Part shown: positions 26,783-36,031 of the stretch, one piece after another
How positions within the stretch are numbered: the first letter of the stretch is position 1
How the letters are laid out: every line of letters begins with the position of its first letter
DNA from: JACCZX01 sp038216465
GTDB taxonomy: Bacteria > Pseudomonadota > Gammaproteobacteria > Burkholderiales > Burkholderiaceae_F
Reading direction: 5' to 3'
Assembly (NCBI GenBank): GCA_038216465.1
Contig: JBBQQC010000024.1
Span: 1-52,459, forward strand
DNA: 52,459 nucleotides
Position numbers and translations under genes: made by a program
The notes under the pieces: generated by a model
The model's database searches: none
Told to the model about the DNA's origin: nothing
Seen by the model: the letters and a program-made list of their open reading frames with translations, nothing else

Positions 26783-27492
26783 GCAAGCAAGCAGAACACT
26801 GCCGGTTGTTTTGCGAAAGTCAGTCGAGTGCCTGCAGCTTGCGCGCGCCATTGCTGCACGCTGAGCTGACGTATGAATTCCTGATCACCGGTCAGATCAA
26901 CCGCTACCGCAAGCCGCGTCTTCGGCTGGCAGTGTTGCAGCAACGCGTCGAACATCGCGACGTTTCGGTACCGTGTCTCGATAAAAATCTGCGTCTCGCC
27001 GCGTTTCGATTCGCGTTCCAGTGCCCGTATCGCTGCCGCGCGCTCTTCGGCCGGAACGGGCAGGTAACCGACAAAGCGAAAATGCTGGCCATTAAGTCCG
27101 CTTGCCATCAGCGCCAGAACGATAGACGACGGGCCGATCAACGGTTGCACCTTCCACCCATTGCGGTGGGCGGCCGCAACGAGGGTCGCGCCGGGGTCGG
27201 CGATCGCGGGGCAGCCCGCCTCCGAAACCACCGCCACGTCGGCGCCGGCGCTGAGCGGAGCCAGCCACTGCTCAACATCTGCTTCGCGCGGCGCGTGGCC
27301 GATTTCTACGATCGACAGTTCGCGCAACGCCTTCGGATGATTGAGTTGCTTCAAAAAAGCGCGTGTCGTCTTCGCGTCTTCTGCGAGGAAATGCTCGACA
27401 CGGCGCGCCGTCTCGATGACGCTCGCGGGCAGCGAGGCGTGCGGCGTGCGCACGGCAATTGGCGTCGGTAGCAGATACAGCGTGCCGGTCAT
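26779..27492 (-). CDS. RsmI-like SAM-dependent methyltransferase (tetrapyrrole-methylase fold)
   Basis: A 237-residue protein of the tetrapyrrole methylase fold, related to the 16S rRNA 2'-O-methyltransferase RsmI (GTLYLLPTPI at the N-terminus, VVSEAGCPAIADPGA, then PLIGPSSIVLALMASGLNGQ). It is about 50 residues shorter than typical RsmI, lacking the usual C-terminal part, and may be a paralogue. The maf gene is directly upstream with a 4-base overlap; this pair is common in betaproteobacteria. Confidence 0.85.
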   Translation of the reverse strand: MTGTLYLLPTPIAVRTPHASLPASVIETARRVEHFLAEDAKTTRAFLKQLNHPKALRELSIVEIGHAPREADVEQWLAPLSAGADVAVVSEAGCPAIADPGATLVAAAHRNGWKVQPLIGPSSIVLALMASGLNGQHFRFVGYLPVPAEERAAAIRALERESKRGETQIFIETRYRNVAMFDALLQHCQPKTRLAVAVDLTGDQEFIRQLSVQQWRAQAAGTRLTFAKQPAVFCLLA

Positions 27493-28082
27493 AGCTGCGC
27501 GAGTACCTCGATACCTGCAGATGCAAGCATCGACGTCAAACGAATCAGCGGCAGACCGATCAAAGCAGTTGGATCGTTGGTCTGAACCTGCTCGATCAAT
27601 GCGATGCCCAGCGATTCGATCTTCGCTGCACCGGCGCAGTCGTACGGCTCGTCCGCGTGCAAGTAGGCCGCGAGCTGCTCGGTGGGCAGTCTGCGGAATC
27701 GGACGGTCGTCGGCACGCAGTCGAGCTGCAAGCGGTCGCTCGCCGGCCCGATGACCGCTAACGCCGTGTGGAATACCGCAGTGCGTCCTTGCAGTGATTG
27801 CAGCTGCGCCAGTGCAGCGGTGTGCGAGTGCGGTTTGCCCAACTCGGTTCCGTCCAGATCCACCGTCTGATCGGAGCCGATCACGAGACAGCCCGCAAAG
27901 CGCGCCGCAACGTCGGCAGCCTTACCGTGCGCCAGGCGCAGCGCGGTGTCACGCGGCAATTCCGACGGTAGAGCCGCTTCGTCGACCCGCGGCGCATGCA
28001 CCACGAACGGCAGGCGCAGTCTCTGCAACAACTCGCGTCGATAACGCGACGTCGACGCGAGTACGATCAGCGGACGAGCCAT
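27489..28082 (-). CDS. Maf/YceF-type nucleotide pyrophosphatase
   Basis: A 197-residue Maf-family house-cleaning pyrophosphatase. The N-terminal LASTSRYRRELL, GSDQTVDLDG and the YDCAGAAKIES block are typical of the YceF branch, which prefers 7-methyl-GTP. The start lies 36 bases from the divergent yceD gene, so the promoters overlap. yceF next to yceD is the usual enterobacterial and betaproteobacterial order and supports the YceF assignment. Confidence 0.92.
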   Translation of the reverse strand: MARPLIVLASTSRYRRELLQRLRLPFVVHAPRVDEAALPSELPRDTALRLAHGKAADVAARFAGCLVIGSDQTVDLDGTELGKPHSHTAALAQLQSLQGRTAVFHTALAVIGPASDRLQLDCVPTTVRFRRLPTEQLAAYLHADEPYDCAGAAKIESLGIALIEQVQTNDPTALIGLPLIRLTSMLASAGIEVLAQL

Positions 28083-28118
28083 CCGGCAAGTTTAGATGCG
28101 CAGCGGCAAGCCTTCTTG

Positions 28119-28631
28119 ATGCCCATTGAGTCACCCACGTTCGATAGTTTTGAACTTGCGCGCTCGCGGCGAAGCATCGACGGTGAAGTCAGCATCGCGC
28201 GGCTACCTCGACTGGCCGACTTCCTGACGACGCTGGAAGGTGTGCTGCGATACCGGCTCGAGGGCGTCATCGACGACCAGGGCCGAGCGGGCGCGGACCT
28301 TCAGCTCACGGGGCGGCTGCCGCTGATCTGCCACCGATGCAATGCGCCGCTGGATTTCGAGCTCGACCGTACCACGCGTTTCATCTTTGTCGCGGGCGAG
28401 AGCGAGCTGAACGCATTGCCGATTGAAGACGATGAGATCGACGCGGTCATCGGCTCGAGGGCGATGGATATTCATCAATGGATCGAAGATGAGGCGATTC
28501 TTTCACTGCCGCTGGTGCCGCGACACGACGGGTGCTCGGCGCCGGTGGTGCCCATCGGCGACGAGCGGCCCGGAGCGAAAAATCCGTTTACCGAGCTGGC
28601 CGCCTTAAGGTTGGTGAAAGGCGCAAAGTGA
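28119..28631 (+). CDS. yceD: YceD (DUF177) large ribosomal RNA accumulation protein
   Basis: A 170-residue DUF177 protein with CHRC in the middle (LPLICHRCNAPLDFELD) and a later Cys (HDGCSAP). YceD is needed for normal 23S rRNA levels in bacteria and plants and is nearly always next to rpmF. The start at 28119 (MPIESPTFDS) follows the maf start by 36 bases; an open frame upstream runs through maf. The C-terminal ending NPFTELAALR is typical. Confidence 0.93.
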   Translation: MPIESPTFDSFELARSRRSIDGEVSIARLPRLADFLTTLEGVLRYRLEGVIDDQGRAGADLQLTGRLPLICHRCNAPLDFELDRTTRFIFVAGESELNALPIEDDEIDAVIGSRAMDIHQWIEDEAILSLPLVPRHDGCSAPVVPIGDERPGAKNPFTELAALRLVKGAK

Positions 28632-28685
28632 GGGGGATGTGTTAAACAGCAGTCAACTGCGGCTGGGATCATGATCTTTCACATT

Positions 28686-28716
28686 TTGCGTGTGAACGCG
28701 CGCATTTCGGTACAAT
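28686..28716 (+). promoter_or_regulatory. Possible rpmF promoter
   Basis: TACAAT at 28711-28716 is a good -10 element, 24 bases before rpmF. TTGCGT at 28686-28691 could be the -35, but the 19-base spacer is longer than usual. It lies in the 109-base yceD-rpmF gap. Confidence 0.35.
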
Positions 28717-28740
28717 CGCCGCCTTTTCGCGGGGTTAGCC

Positions 28741-28923
28741 ATGGCTGTCCAGCAAAACAAGAAATCTTCTTCGAAGCGCGGGATGCATCGCGCGCACGAC
28801 TTTCTGACGAATCCTCCGACGGCGATCGAGCCGACCACCGGAGAGGTGCATCGTCGTCATCACATCAGCACCACCGGGTTTTACCGCGGCAAGAAGGTCA
28901 TTCAGACAAAGAGCGACGAGTAG
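28741..28923 (+). CDS. rpmF: 50S ribosomal protein L32
   Basis: A 60-residue ribosomal protein (MAVQQNKKSSSKRGMHRAHD). It has no zinc-ribbon cysteines, as expected of the proteobacterial type. It stands between yceD and plsX, the standard gateway to the fatty-acid cluster, so ribosome and lipid synthesis share a transcript. Confidence 0.98.
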   Translation: MAVQQNKKSSSKRGMHRAHDFLTNPPTAIEPTTGEVHRRHHISTTGFYRGKKVIQTKSDE

Positions 28924-28963
28924 GTCGCGCGAATCCAACCCGGTTTGCTCGATTCGCTGCGAA

Positions 28964-30022
28964 GTGACGACGCGAATCGCCGTTGATTGCATGGGTGGTG
29001 ACCACGGTTGTACGGTCACCGTTCCGGCGTCCCTAGCGTTTCTTCAGAACAATCCCGATGCGCGGGTGGTGCTGGTAGGCCGGCGATCGGAGATCGAAGC
29101 GCAGCTGAAGGGAAGGTCTGCGGCAGGTGCCGAAGTGCTGCATGCCGACGAGGTCGTCGAAAGCGACGATGCGCCCGCGATGGCAATGCGAACCAAGCGC
29201 AATTCCTCGATGCGCGTGGCAGTCAATCTTGTCAAGGAAGGCCGCGCCGACGTGTGCGTCAGTGCGGGCAACACCGGCGCCTTGATGGCGATCGCGCGGT
29301 TCGTGTTGAAGACGCTCGACGGGATCGATCGACCGGCGATTGCGGCGGTGTTGCCGAATCAAAAGGGGGGTGTCACGACGGTTCTCGATCTGGGGGCCAA
29401 CGTGGACTGCGGACCCGAGCACCTCGTGCAGTTCGCAGTGCTCGGAAGTGCGTTGGTGGCGGCGGTCGAACAGATCGACCGTCCGAGCGTCGGGCTGCTC
29501 AACATCGGTGAAGAATTGATTAAAGGCAATGAGGTTGCAAAGCAGGCAGCGGAGCTGCTGCGCGCCAGCCCACTTAACTTCATCGGCAACGTCGAGGGCA
29601 ACGATATTTTCAAGGGCACTGCGGACGTGATCGTTTGCGACGGTTTTGTCGGTAACGTAGCGCTGAAAACTTCCGAAGGTCTGGCGCTGATGCTCGCAGG
29701 TTTTGTGCGCGAGGAGTTCACGCGAGGCGCGCTGTCGCGCCTGCAGGCGATGGCGGCGCTGCCGGTGCTCAGGCGATTCAAGCGGCGTGTGGATCATCGG
29801 CGACACAACGGCGCGAGCCTGCTCGGGCTGCGCGGTCTCGTCATTAAGAGCCATGGTTCGGCCGACGTCGTGGCTTTCGAAAGCGCGCTGAAGCGTGGTT
29901 TCGAACAGGCGCGGCATCATGTGCTCGACCGCACTGTGGCCGAGATGCGTCCGTTTGTCGCGCAGCTGGCGCAGCTCGAACAGGCGAGCCGGGGGGTTCT
30001 GCCGGCAGCTGCCGGCGCGTGA
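28964..30022 (+). CDS. plsX: Phosphate acyltransferase PlsX
   Basis: A 352-residue enzyme that makes acyl-phosphate from acyl-ACP for phospholipid synthesis. The N-terminal IAVDCMGGDHG and the SAGNTGALMAIARF and GFVGNVALKTSEG blocks are conserved. The start is GTG at 28964 (VTTRIAVD). It is 40 bases after rpmF and ends 22 bases before fabH. Confidence 0.96.
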   Translation: MTTRIAVDCMGGDHGCTVTVPASLAFLQNNPDARVVLVGRRSEIEAQLKGRSAAGAEVLHADEVVESDDAPAMAMRTKRNSSMRVAVNLVKEGRADVCVSAGNTGALMAIARFVLKTLDGIDRPAIAAVLPNQKGGVTTVLDLGANVDCGPEHLVQFAVLGSALVAAVEQIDRPSVGLLNIGEELIKGNEVAKQAAELLRASPLNFIGNVEGNDIFKGTADVIVCDGFVGNVALKTSEGLALMLAGFVREEFTRGALSRLQAMAALPVLRRFKRRVDHRRHNGASLLGLRGLVIKSHGSADVVAFESALKRGFEQARHHVLDRTVAEMRPFVAQLAQLEQASRGVLPAAAGA

Positions 30023-30044
30023 GTCTGCGGTCCGGCCGCCTCTG

Positions 30045-31025
30045 ATGACGCGCACGTACTCGCGCATCACCGGCACCGGTTCGGCGCTTCCCGCGCGGGT
30101 CGTAACCAACGACGAACTCGCGCGCGATCTCGCGAGTCGGGGCGTTCAAACATCGGACGAATGGATTGCTGCGCGCACCGGCATTCGCCAGCGTTATCTG
30201 GCTGAGCCCGGGGTCACGACAGCCGACCTCGGTACGCAAGCGGCGAGAGCGGCGCTGCAGTCGGCCGGGCTCGAACCCGGCGATGTCGACCTGATCGTGG
30301 TTGCCACGTCCACCCCGGACCAGATATTCCCGAGTACCGCTTGCCTGATTCAGGCGCAGCTTGGCGCGGCGGAGCTGACTGCATTCGACGTGCAGGCGGT
30401 GTGCAGTGGATTCGTCTACGGATTGGTTGTCGCCGACGCGATGATTCGTGCCGGAATGAACCGGCGCGCGCTTGTCATCGGCGCCGAGCTGTTCTCTCGT
30501 ATTCTCGACTGGAACGACCGCACCACCTGCGTTCTCTTTGGCGATGGTGCGGGCGCAGCGGTGCTGGAAGCATCGAGCACCCCGGGGTTGCTCGCGTCCG
30601 AGCTGAAAGCCGACGGTTCGCAAGCGGGCGTGTTGTGTACGGCCGGGCGAGTGTCGCAGGGCAAAGTCGAGGGGCATCCGTTTCTGACGATGGACGGTCC
30701 GGCAGTGTTCAAGCTTGCGGTCAACGTGCTCGGCGCCTCCGCGCTGAAGGTGCTGCAGCAGGCGCGACTGAACGCTTCAGAGGTGGACTGGCTCATTCCA
30801 CATCAAGCCAATGTGCGAATCCTGAAGGCGGTCGCCAGGCGTATTGGCGTTCCCGAAGAAAAAATGGTGGCCACGGTCGATCGCCATGGCAATACGTCTG
30901 CAGCGTCGGTGCCGCTGGCGCTCGATCTCGCGGCTCGTGATGGCCGCATCAAGAGCGGTCAGCACGTGCTGCTGCAAGGCGTCGGCGGTGGCTTCACGTG
31001 GGGCTCGGTGCTGCTGCGGTGGTAG
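30045..31025 (+). CDS. fabH: Beta-ketoacyl-ACP synthase III
   Basis: A 326-residue enzyme that starts fatty-acid synthesis by condensing acetyl-CoA with malonyl-ACP. The catalytic triad is Cys120 (AVCSGFVYGL), the His of IPHQANVRIL and the Asn of HGNTSAASVP. Length is normal. The start at 30045 (MTRTYSRITG) is chosen because the family fold begins there; the frame is open further back into plsX. Confidence 0.97.
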   Translation: MTRTYSRITGTGSALPARVVTNDELARDLASRGVQTSDEWIAARTGIRQRYLAEPGVTTADLGTQAARAALQSAGLEPGDVDLIVVATSTPDQIFPSTACLIQAQLGAAELTAFDVQAVCSGFVYGLVVADAMIRAGMNRRALVIGAELFSRILDWNDRTTCVLFGDGAGAAVLEASSTPGLLASELKADGSQAGVLCTAGRVSQGKVEGHPFLTMDGPAVFKLAVNVLGASALKVLQQARLNASEVDWLIPHQANVRILKAVARRIGVPEEKMVATVDRHGNTSAASVPLALDLAARDGRIKSGQHVLLQGVGGGFTWGSVLLRW

Positions 31026-31038
31026 CGCTCGACATCCT

Positions 31039-31968
31039 GTGAAGATCGCGTTCGTATTTCCGGGACAGGGCTCGCAGTCAGTCGGCATGCTCGACTCGTT
31101 TCGCGACGACGCCGCGGCGCAGTCGGTCGTAACGCGCGCATCGAACGCGCTCGGGCAGAACATCGGCGCGTTGATCGAGGCGGGGCCGATCGAGGAACTC
31201 AATCTGACCGTCAACACGCAGCCGGCTTTGCTGACGGCGGGATATGGAATTTATGCGGCGTGGCGCGCAGCGGGGGGAGCTGAGCCTACAGTCGTTGCCG
31301 GCCACAGCCTCGGCGAGTACACCGCGCTAGTTGCCGCCGGTGCGCTCGAGCTCGAAGACGCCGTGCGGCTGGTCCGCTTCCGCGCGCAGGCGATGCAGGA
31401 AGCGGTGCCCGTGGGCATCGGTTCGATGGCGGCGATTCTTGGTCTGTCCGACCAGCTTGTGAGGCAGGCCTGCAGCGAGGCCGCGCAGGGTGAAATTGTC
31501 GAGCCGGTCAACTTCAACGCGCCGTCGCAGGTTGTGATTGCGGGCCACAGCCGGGCGGTCGAGCGCGCGTGCGAGATCGCGAAACGGCTCGGCGCGAAGC
31601 GCGCGGTGGCGCTCGCGGTGTCGGCACCGTTTCATTCCTCGCTGCTGCAGCCGGCGAGTGATCGGCTGCGTGAGCGGCTTGCACACGTGCGGCTCACGAA
31701 GCCGCGCATCGACGTGATCAACAACGTCGACGTATCGACCGAGTCCGAGCCGGCGCGCATTGCCGATGCGCTGGCGCGCCAGGCAGCACATCCGGTGCGC
31801 TGGGCCGATACGATTCGCAGCCTCAGCGAGCGGGGCGTGACGCACGTCGTCGAGTGCGGCCCGGGACGCGTTCTGTCCGGCTTGACGAAGCGAGTTGTTC
31901 CGGGTCTGGAAAGTCTGGCCGTCAACGACACGGCCGGTATTGCTGCTGCGTTAAGCGTCATTCGTTGA
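31039..31968 (+). CDS. fabD: Malonyl-CoA:ACP transacylase
   Basis: A 309-residue enzyme that loads malonyl groups onto ACP. The N-terminal FVFPGQGSQSVGML and the nucleophile Ser90 (AGHSLGEY) are clear, with the APFHSSLL His and the VVECGPGRVLSGL block at the C-terminus. It starts with GTG 13 bases after fabH and overlaps fabG by one base (TGATG), so translation of the two is coupled. Confidence 0.97.
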   Translation: MKIAFVFPGQGSQSVGMLDSFRDDAAAQSVVTRASNALGQNIGALIEAGPIEELNLTVNTQPALLTAGYGIYAAWRAAGGAEPTVVAGHSLGEYTALVAAGALELEDAVRLVRFRAQAMQEAVPVGIGSMAAILGLSDQLVRQACSEAAQGEIVEPVNFNAPSQVVIAGHSRAVERACEIAKRLGAKRAVALAVSAPFHSSLLQPASDRLRERLAHVRLTKPRIDVINNVDVSTESEPARIADALARQAAHPVRWADTIRSLSERGVTHVVECGPGRVLSGLTKRVVPGLESLAVNDTAGIAAALSVIR

Positions 31969-32729
31969 TGAACGTATTCCAGCCCGGCCTTCTGCAGGGT
32001 GAAGTCGCGCTGGTCACCGGTGCATCGCGCGGCATCGGACAAGCGATCGCCGAACATCTCATGCGCGCGGGCGCCGCGGTGGTCGGCACTGCAACTTCGC
32101 AACTCGGTGCCGATCAGATCTCACGGCGGCTGAAGGAAATCGGCGCGTCGGGTCGTGGCGCAGTGCTTGACGTGCGGGATGCCGCCGCCGGCGACGCGCT
32201 GATCGAAGCGATCAGCAAGGAGCACGGCAAGTTATCGATCCTGGTCAACAACGCGGGCGTCACGCGCGACGGATTGGCGCTGCGCATGAAGGACGACGAC
32301 TGGTCGACCGTGATCGACACGAACCTGTCGGCGGTTTTCCGTCTGTCGCGCGCCGTATTGCGCGGCATGATGAAGGCACGCGGTGGGCGCATCGTCAACA
32401 TCACGTCCGTTGTCGGCGCTGCCGGCAACCCCGGACAGGCTAACTACGCGGCGGCCAAGGCCGGCGTCGCCGGCATGACGCGCGCACTGGCGCGCGAGCT
32501 CGGCAGCCGCAACATCACGGTCAATTGCGTCGCGCCGGGTTTTGTCGACACCGATATGACGCGCCAGCTCGGCGACGAGCAGAGACGGGCGTTGCTCGCG
32601 CAGATTCCACTGGGTCGGCTGGGCGGCGTCGATGAAATCGCCGCCGCGGTGGTGTTCCTGGCATCACCTGCTGCTTCGTACATCTCGGGCGCCACACTGC
32701 ACGTCAACGGCGGCATGTACATGTCGTGA
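31968..32729 (+). CDS. fabG: 3-oxoacyl-ACP reductase
   Basis: A 253-residue short-chain dehydrogenase using NADPH. The cofactor motif TGASRGIG, the NNAG motif, catalytic Ser147, Tyr160 and Lys164, and the C-terminal ISGATLHVNGGMYM are all typical of FabG. The first nine residues (MNVFQPGLL) are a little longer than in E. coli. Position between fabD and acpP is standard. Confidence 0.97.
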   Translation: MNVFQPGLLQGEVALVTGASRGIGQAIAEHLMRAGAAVVGTATSQLGADQISRRLKEIGASGRGAVLDVRDAAAGDALIEAISKEHGKLSILVNNAGVTRDGLALRMKDDDWSTVIDTNLSAVFRLSRAVLRGMMKARGGRIVNITSVVGAAGNPGQANYAAAKAGVAGMTRALARELGSRNITVNCVAPGFVDTDMTRQLGDEQRRALLAQIPLGRLGGVDEIAAAVVFLASPAASYISGATLHVNGGMYMS

Positions 32730-32750
32730 CGCAGTCGCTTTACCCCGGGC

Positions 32751-32759
32751 TGTTAGAAT
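32751..32759 (+). promoter_or_regulatory. Extended -10 element upstream of acpP
   Basis: TGTTAGAAT is an extended -10 (TG-n-TAGAAT) about 30 bases before acpP, with no good -35 element. An internal promoter for acpP, which is needed in large amounts, would be expected. It also drives the possible co-expression of fabF. Confidence 0.4.
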
Positions 32760-32788
32760 TCATGCGCTTTTTTGCTCTGGAGGAGTGA

Positions 32789-33028
32789 ATGGAAAACATA
32801 GAACAACGAGTCAAGAAGATTGTCGCCGAGCAACTAGGCGTCAACGAAGCGGACATAAAAATAGAATCGGCTTTCGTTGAAGACCTTGGTGCGGACTCGC
32901 TCGATACGGTCGAGCTAGTAATGGCGCTCGAAGACGAGTTCGAGTGCGAAATTCCCGACGAAGAAGCCGAAAAAATCCGTACCGTGCAGCAGGCCATCGA
33001 CTACATCAATTCGCACCAGAAAGTCTGA
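32789..33028 (+). CDS. acpP: Acyl carrier protein
   Basis: A 79-residue acidic protein. The phosphopantetheine attachment site is Ser37 in GADSLDTVELVM. GGAGGAG is a strong ribosome-binding site. It carries growing acyl chains for the adjacent Fab enzymes and is activated by AcpS, which is encoded at 45050. Confidence 0.98.
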   Translation: MENIEQRVKKIVAEQLGVNEADIKIESAFVEDLGADSLDTVELVMALEDEFECEIPDEEAEKIRTVQQAIDYINSHQKV

Positions 33029-33070
33029 TTTTTCGCGCACTCCTTCGCCACACCCACCCCGAGCGGACCC

Positions 33071-34303
33071 TTGCAACCACGCCGAGTAGTGGCCACCGGC
33101 CTCGGCATGGTGTGCCCGGTCGGTAATGACGTTGCAACTTCCTGGCAGGCGATGCTGGCAGGACGTTCAGGCATCGATCGCATCACGCGCTTTGATGCGT
33201 CGGGCCTGCAGTGCCGCATAGCGGGTGAAGTCAAAGGGTTCGACGCAGCGCTCTATCTGCCAGCGAAAGAAGCGCGACGGCTCGATACGTTCATTCATTA
33301 CGGGGTGGCGGCTTCGGCGCAGTCGCTGCAGGATTCCGGGCTCGAGGTGTCGGATGCAAACCGGGAACGCATTGGCTGCGTCATCGGTTCCGGTATCGGC
33401 GGATTGCCGATGATCGAAGACAACCACACCGAGTTGATGAACCGCGGGCCGCGCCGGGTTTCCCCGTTTCTGATCCCGGGCTCGATCAGCAACATGATCG
33501 CCGGGGCCGTATCGATCCAGTACGGATTGCAGGGCCCTAATCTGGCGATTGTCACTGCGTGCACGACCGGTCTGCATTCGATCGGCGCTGCCGGCCGCAT
33601 GATCGAGCACGACGACGCCGATGTCATGCTGGCGGGCGGTTCCGAATCGACGATCTCACCACTGGGTATCGGCGGATTCGATTCGATGAAGGCGCTGTCG
33701 ACTCGAAACGACGACCCCGCGACCGCCAGCCGGCCGTTTGACCGCGATCGGGATGGCTTTGTAATGGGTGAAGGCGCCGGCGTCATGGTGCTCGAAGAGT
33801 ACGAACACGCCAAGCGGCGTGGCGCGCGGATCTACTGCGAGCTCGTGGGTTTTGGCATGAGCGCCGATGCGTATCACATGACAGCCCCCGACATGAACGG
33901 CCCGCGTCGCTGCATGCTTGCCGCACTTCGCAGTGCGCGCGTCAACGCCGACCAGGTTCAATACCTGAATGCGCACGGCACATCGACGCCGCTCGGCGAC
34001 CTCAACGAGACGCAGGCCATCAAGGCTGCACTTGGCGATGCGGCGCGCAACCTCGTAGTGAACTCGACCAAGTCGATGACCGGGCACTTACTGGGCGGCG
34101 CCGGCGGGATCGAGTCGGTCGTCACGGCTCTCGCGTTACACCACCAGATTTCGCCGCCGACGATCAACATTTTCAACCAGGACCCCGAGTGTGATCTCGA
34201 CTACTGTGCCAACAGTGCGCGCGACATGCGCATCGACTTTGCGTTGAAGAACTCGTTCGGGTTCGGCGGCACCAACGGCACGCTGGTATTCAAGCGGATT
34301 TAG
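33071..34303 (+). CDS. fabF: Beta-ketoacyl-ACP synthase II
   Basis: A 410-residue elongating condensing enzyme. The catalytic Cys164 (VTACTTGLHS), the two His residues (NAHGTSTPLGD and TGHLLGGAGG) and the C-terminal NSFGFGGTNGTLVF block are intact. The start is TTG at 33071, chosen to begin with the conserved QPRRVVATGLG. It ends 10 bases before the YgfX-like gene. Confidence 0.96.
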   Translation: MQPRRVVATGLGMVCPVGNDVATSWQAMLAGRSGIDRITRFDASGLQCRIAGEVKGFDAALYLPAKEARRLDTFIHYGVAASAQSLQDSGLEVSDANRERIGCVIGSGIGGLPMIEDNHTELMNRGPRRVSPFLIPGSISNMIAGAVSIQYGLQGPNLAIVTACTTGLHSIGAAGRMIEHDDADVMLAGGSESTISPLGIGGFDSMKALSTRNDDPATASRPFDRDRDGFVMGEGAGVMVLEEYEHAKRRGARIYCELVGFGMSADAYHMTAPDMNGPRRCMLAALRSARVNADQVQYLNAHGTSTPLGDLNETQAIKAALGDAARNLVVNSTKSMTGHLLGGAGGIESVVTALALHHQISPPTINIFNQDPECDLDYCANSARDMRIDFALKNSFGFGGTNGTLVFKRI

Positions 34304-34313
34304 CGGCCCGCGC

Positions 34314-34796
34314 ATGCTGGTGCCCTGGACACCTCTTCAGCCGTCGGCGCGCGCCCGGCATTTGCGCCGAGCCGCGGCCTGCATTGCACTCGCTTCAGCC
34401 AGCGCGCTGCTAGCGGCAGCATTGCATGCGGCGCCGGTGGACGCTCGGCTGTTCGCGTTGGCAATCGTCGCGGGCGTGGCCGTGGTCGCGGTGCTGCCGG
34501 ACCGCACCGATCGCGGCCTGGAGATTGGCGTCTCTTCGCTCGGCGGGGTCATGGTGCGCAGCCGCGACCCCGCCGATGCCGACGCCGCGCCGTCGCACCT
34601 GGCACGGATCGTCTTCGCAGCGCCGTGGTTGATAAGCTTGCGCAGCGGCACCATGTTGATACCGATCTGGCCGGATTCGCTGCCGCTGTCGACCTATCGG
34701 CGGTTATGGGTCCACCACCGCTGGGGAAGGGCGATACCGAGTGACGATGATCGACGGCCGATACCGGCCACCCATGCCGATTCGATGGATAGCTGA
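34314..34796 (+). CDS. YgfX-like small membrane protein
   Basis: A 160-residue protein with two adjacent membrane segments (about residues 21-40 and 46-62). The C-terminal pattern LISLRSGTMLIPIWPDSLPL and YRRLWVHHRWG resembles the YgfX/CptA-type family. A protein of this kind lies between fabF and rpoE in many Burkholderiales. Its role there is not established; the E. coli homologue has been described as a toxin or envelope protein. Confidence 0.65.
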   Translation: MLVPWTPLQPSARARHLRRAAACIALASASALLAAALHAAPVDARLFALAIVAGVAVVAVLPDRTDRGLEIGVSSLGGVMVRSRDPADADAAPSHLARIVFAAPWLISLRSGTMLIPIWPDSLPLSTYRRLWVHHRWGRAIPSDDDRRPIPATHADSMDS

Positions 34797-34827
34797 CGCG
34801 TGCATTGCGTGAGCGCTGGCCGCCGGC

Positions 34828-35427
34828 ATGTCTGACCGGGACGTCGATCAGCAGCTGGTCGAGCGTGTTCAGCGTGGCGACAAGGCCGCTTTCGATCTGC
34901 TGGTCGTCAAATACCAGCGCAAGATTTTTCGCCTGCTGTCGCGATTGATTCGGGACAGCGCCGAGATTGAGGATGTGGCGCAGGAAGCGTTTGTTAAGGC
35001 GTATCGGGCGCTACCGAACTTCCGGGGCGACAGCGCGTTTTATACGTGGTTGTATCGAATTGCGATCAACACCGCCAAGAACTACCTGGTGTCGCAAGGG
35101 CGCCGTGCGCCGACATCGACGCCGGCCGATGTTGAAGACGCTGAAACTTTTGACGACGGCGACCACCTAAGAGACCTGAACACGCCGGATTCGATGCTGG
35201 TGACCAAGCAGGTCGCCGAAGCGGTCAACCGGGCGATTGATCAGCTGCCCGAAGACTTGCGCACTGCGATCGTGCTGCGTGAACTGGAAGGATTGAGTTA
35301 CGAGGAAATTGCCGAGTCGATGCAGTGCCCGATCGGCACGGTGAGGTCGCGTATCTTTCGCGCGCGCGAGGCGATTGCGCTCGAGTTGAGGCCGATTTTG
35401 GATATCGCGAAAGATAAGCGCTGGTAG
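34828..35427 (+). CDS. rpoE: RNA polymerase sigma-E factor
   Basis: A 199-residue ECF sigma factor. Region 2 (AEIEDVAQEAFVKAYRALPN and FYTWLYRIAINTAKN) and region 4 (LPEDLRTAIVLRELEGLSYE and PIGTVRSRIFRARE) match RpoE/AlgU. It directs the envelope-stress response. The start ATG has no strong ribosome-binding site. It heads the rpoE-rseA-rseB-mucD block. Confidence 0.96.
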   Translation: MSDRDVDQQLVERVQRGDKAAFDLLVVKYQRKIFRLLSRLIRDSAEIEDVAQEAFVKAYRALPNFRGDSAFYTWLYRIAINTAKNYLVSQGRRAPTSTPADVEDAETFDDGDHLRDLNTPDSMLVTKQVAEAVNRAIDQLPEDLRTAIVLRELEGLSYEEIAESMQCPIGTVRSRIFRAREAIALELRPILDIAKDKRW

Positions 35428-35435
35428 GGGTTAAT

Positions 35436-36029
35436 GTGGGTGACACGATGAGACAGACGGCAGACAGTCCCGAACGCGGCACTTTGACTATCGAGGCCAT
35501 TTCGCTTCTGCTCGACGGCGAGATGGATCGTACCGAGGCGGAGGCCGCGATTGCGGCGTTGTGCGCCGACCCGGCCCTGCGGCGCCATTGGCACGAGTTG
35601 CATCGCGCCGGCGACGCGTTGCGATCCAACGAAGTTGCCGCCAGTGACGCCGAGGGCTTTTGCGCGCGCGTGGCGGCCGCCATTGCCGCCGAGCCCACCG
35701 TGCTGGCGCCGCGGGCAATGCCGGCTGTGGCGGCGTTGCGGCGGTTGTGGATGCCCGGTCTCGCGGTGGCGGCATCGTTTGCCGCGATCGGGCTTGTTGC
35801 GGTGCCGTTGATGCGCGCGCCTGGAACGGCGCCGCTGGCGAACAACGGCACGCCGGTCCGAGAGCCTGCTGCGGTCGACGTTGCGATGCAAAAGCCGCTG
35901 CCGGTGATTGCCAATGCGCGCGGACTCAATCCGTCATTCAACCCGTATCTTGCCGCGCATCGCGAATTGACCAGCAATTCGGTCGTGCCACGAGCGGCGG
36001 TCTATCTGCGTAGGGCAGAGGATCGCTAG
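35436..36029 (+). CDS. rseA: Anti-sigma-E factor RseA (MucA)
   Basis: A 197-residue single-pass inner-membrane protein. The N-terminal anti-sigma domain is visible (ISLLLDGEMDRTEAE, then HWHELHRAGDALRS), with a membrane segment near residues 108-128 (MPGLAVAASFAAIGLVAVPL) and a periplasmic tail. The GTG at 35436 is preceded by TAGGGG and is preferred; ATG at 35448 is the alternative. It holds RpoE inactive until cut under stress. Confidence 0.9.
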   Translation: MGDTMRQTADSPERGTLTIEAISLLLDGEMDRTEAEAAIAALCADPALRRHWHELHRAGDALRSNEVAASDAEGFCARVAAAIAAEPTVLAPRAMPAVAALRRLWMPGLAVAASFAAIGLVAVPLMRAPGTAPLANNGTPVREPAAVDVAMQKPLPVIANARGLNPSFNPYLAAHRELTSNSVVPRAAVYLRRAEDR

Positions 36030-36031
36030 TC

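Noticed and set aside
29033..30109. A 358-residue open frame on the minus strand
   Set aside because: It is antisense to plsX, which is complete and in the right operon context.
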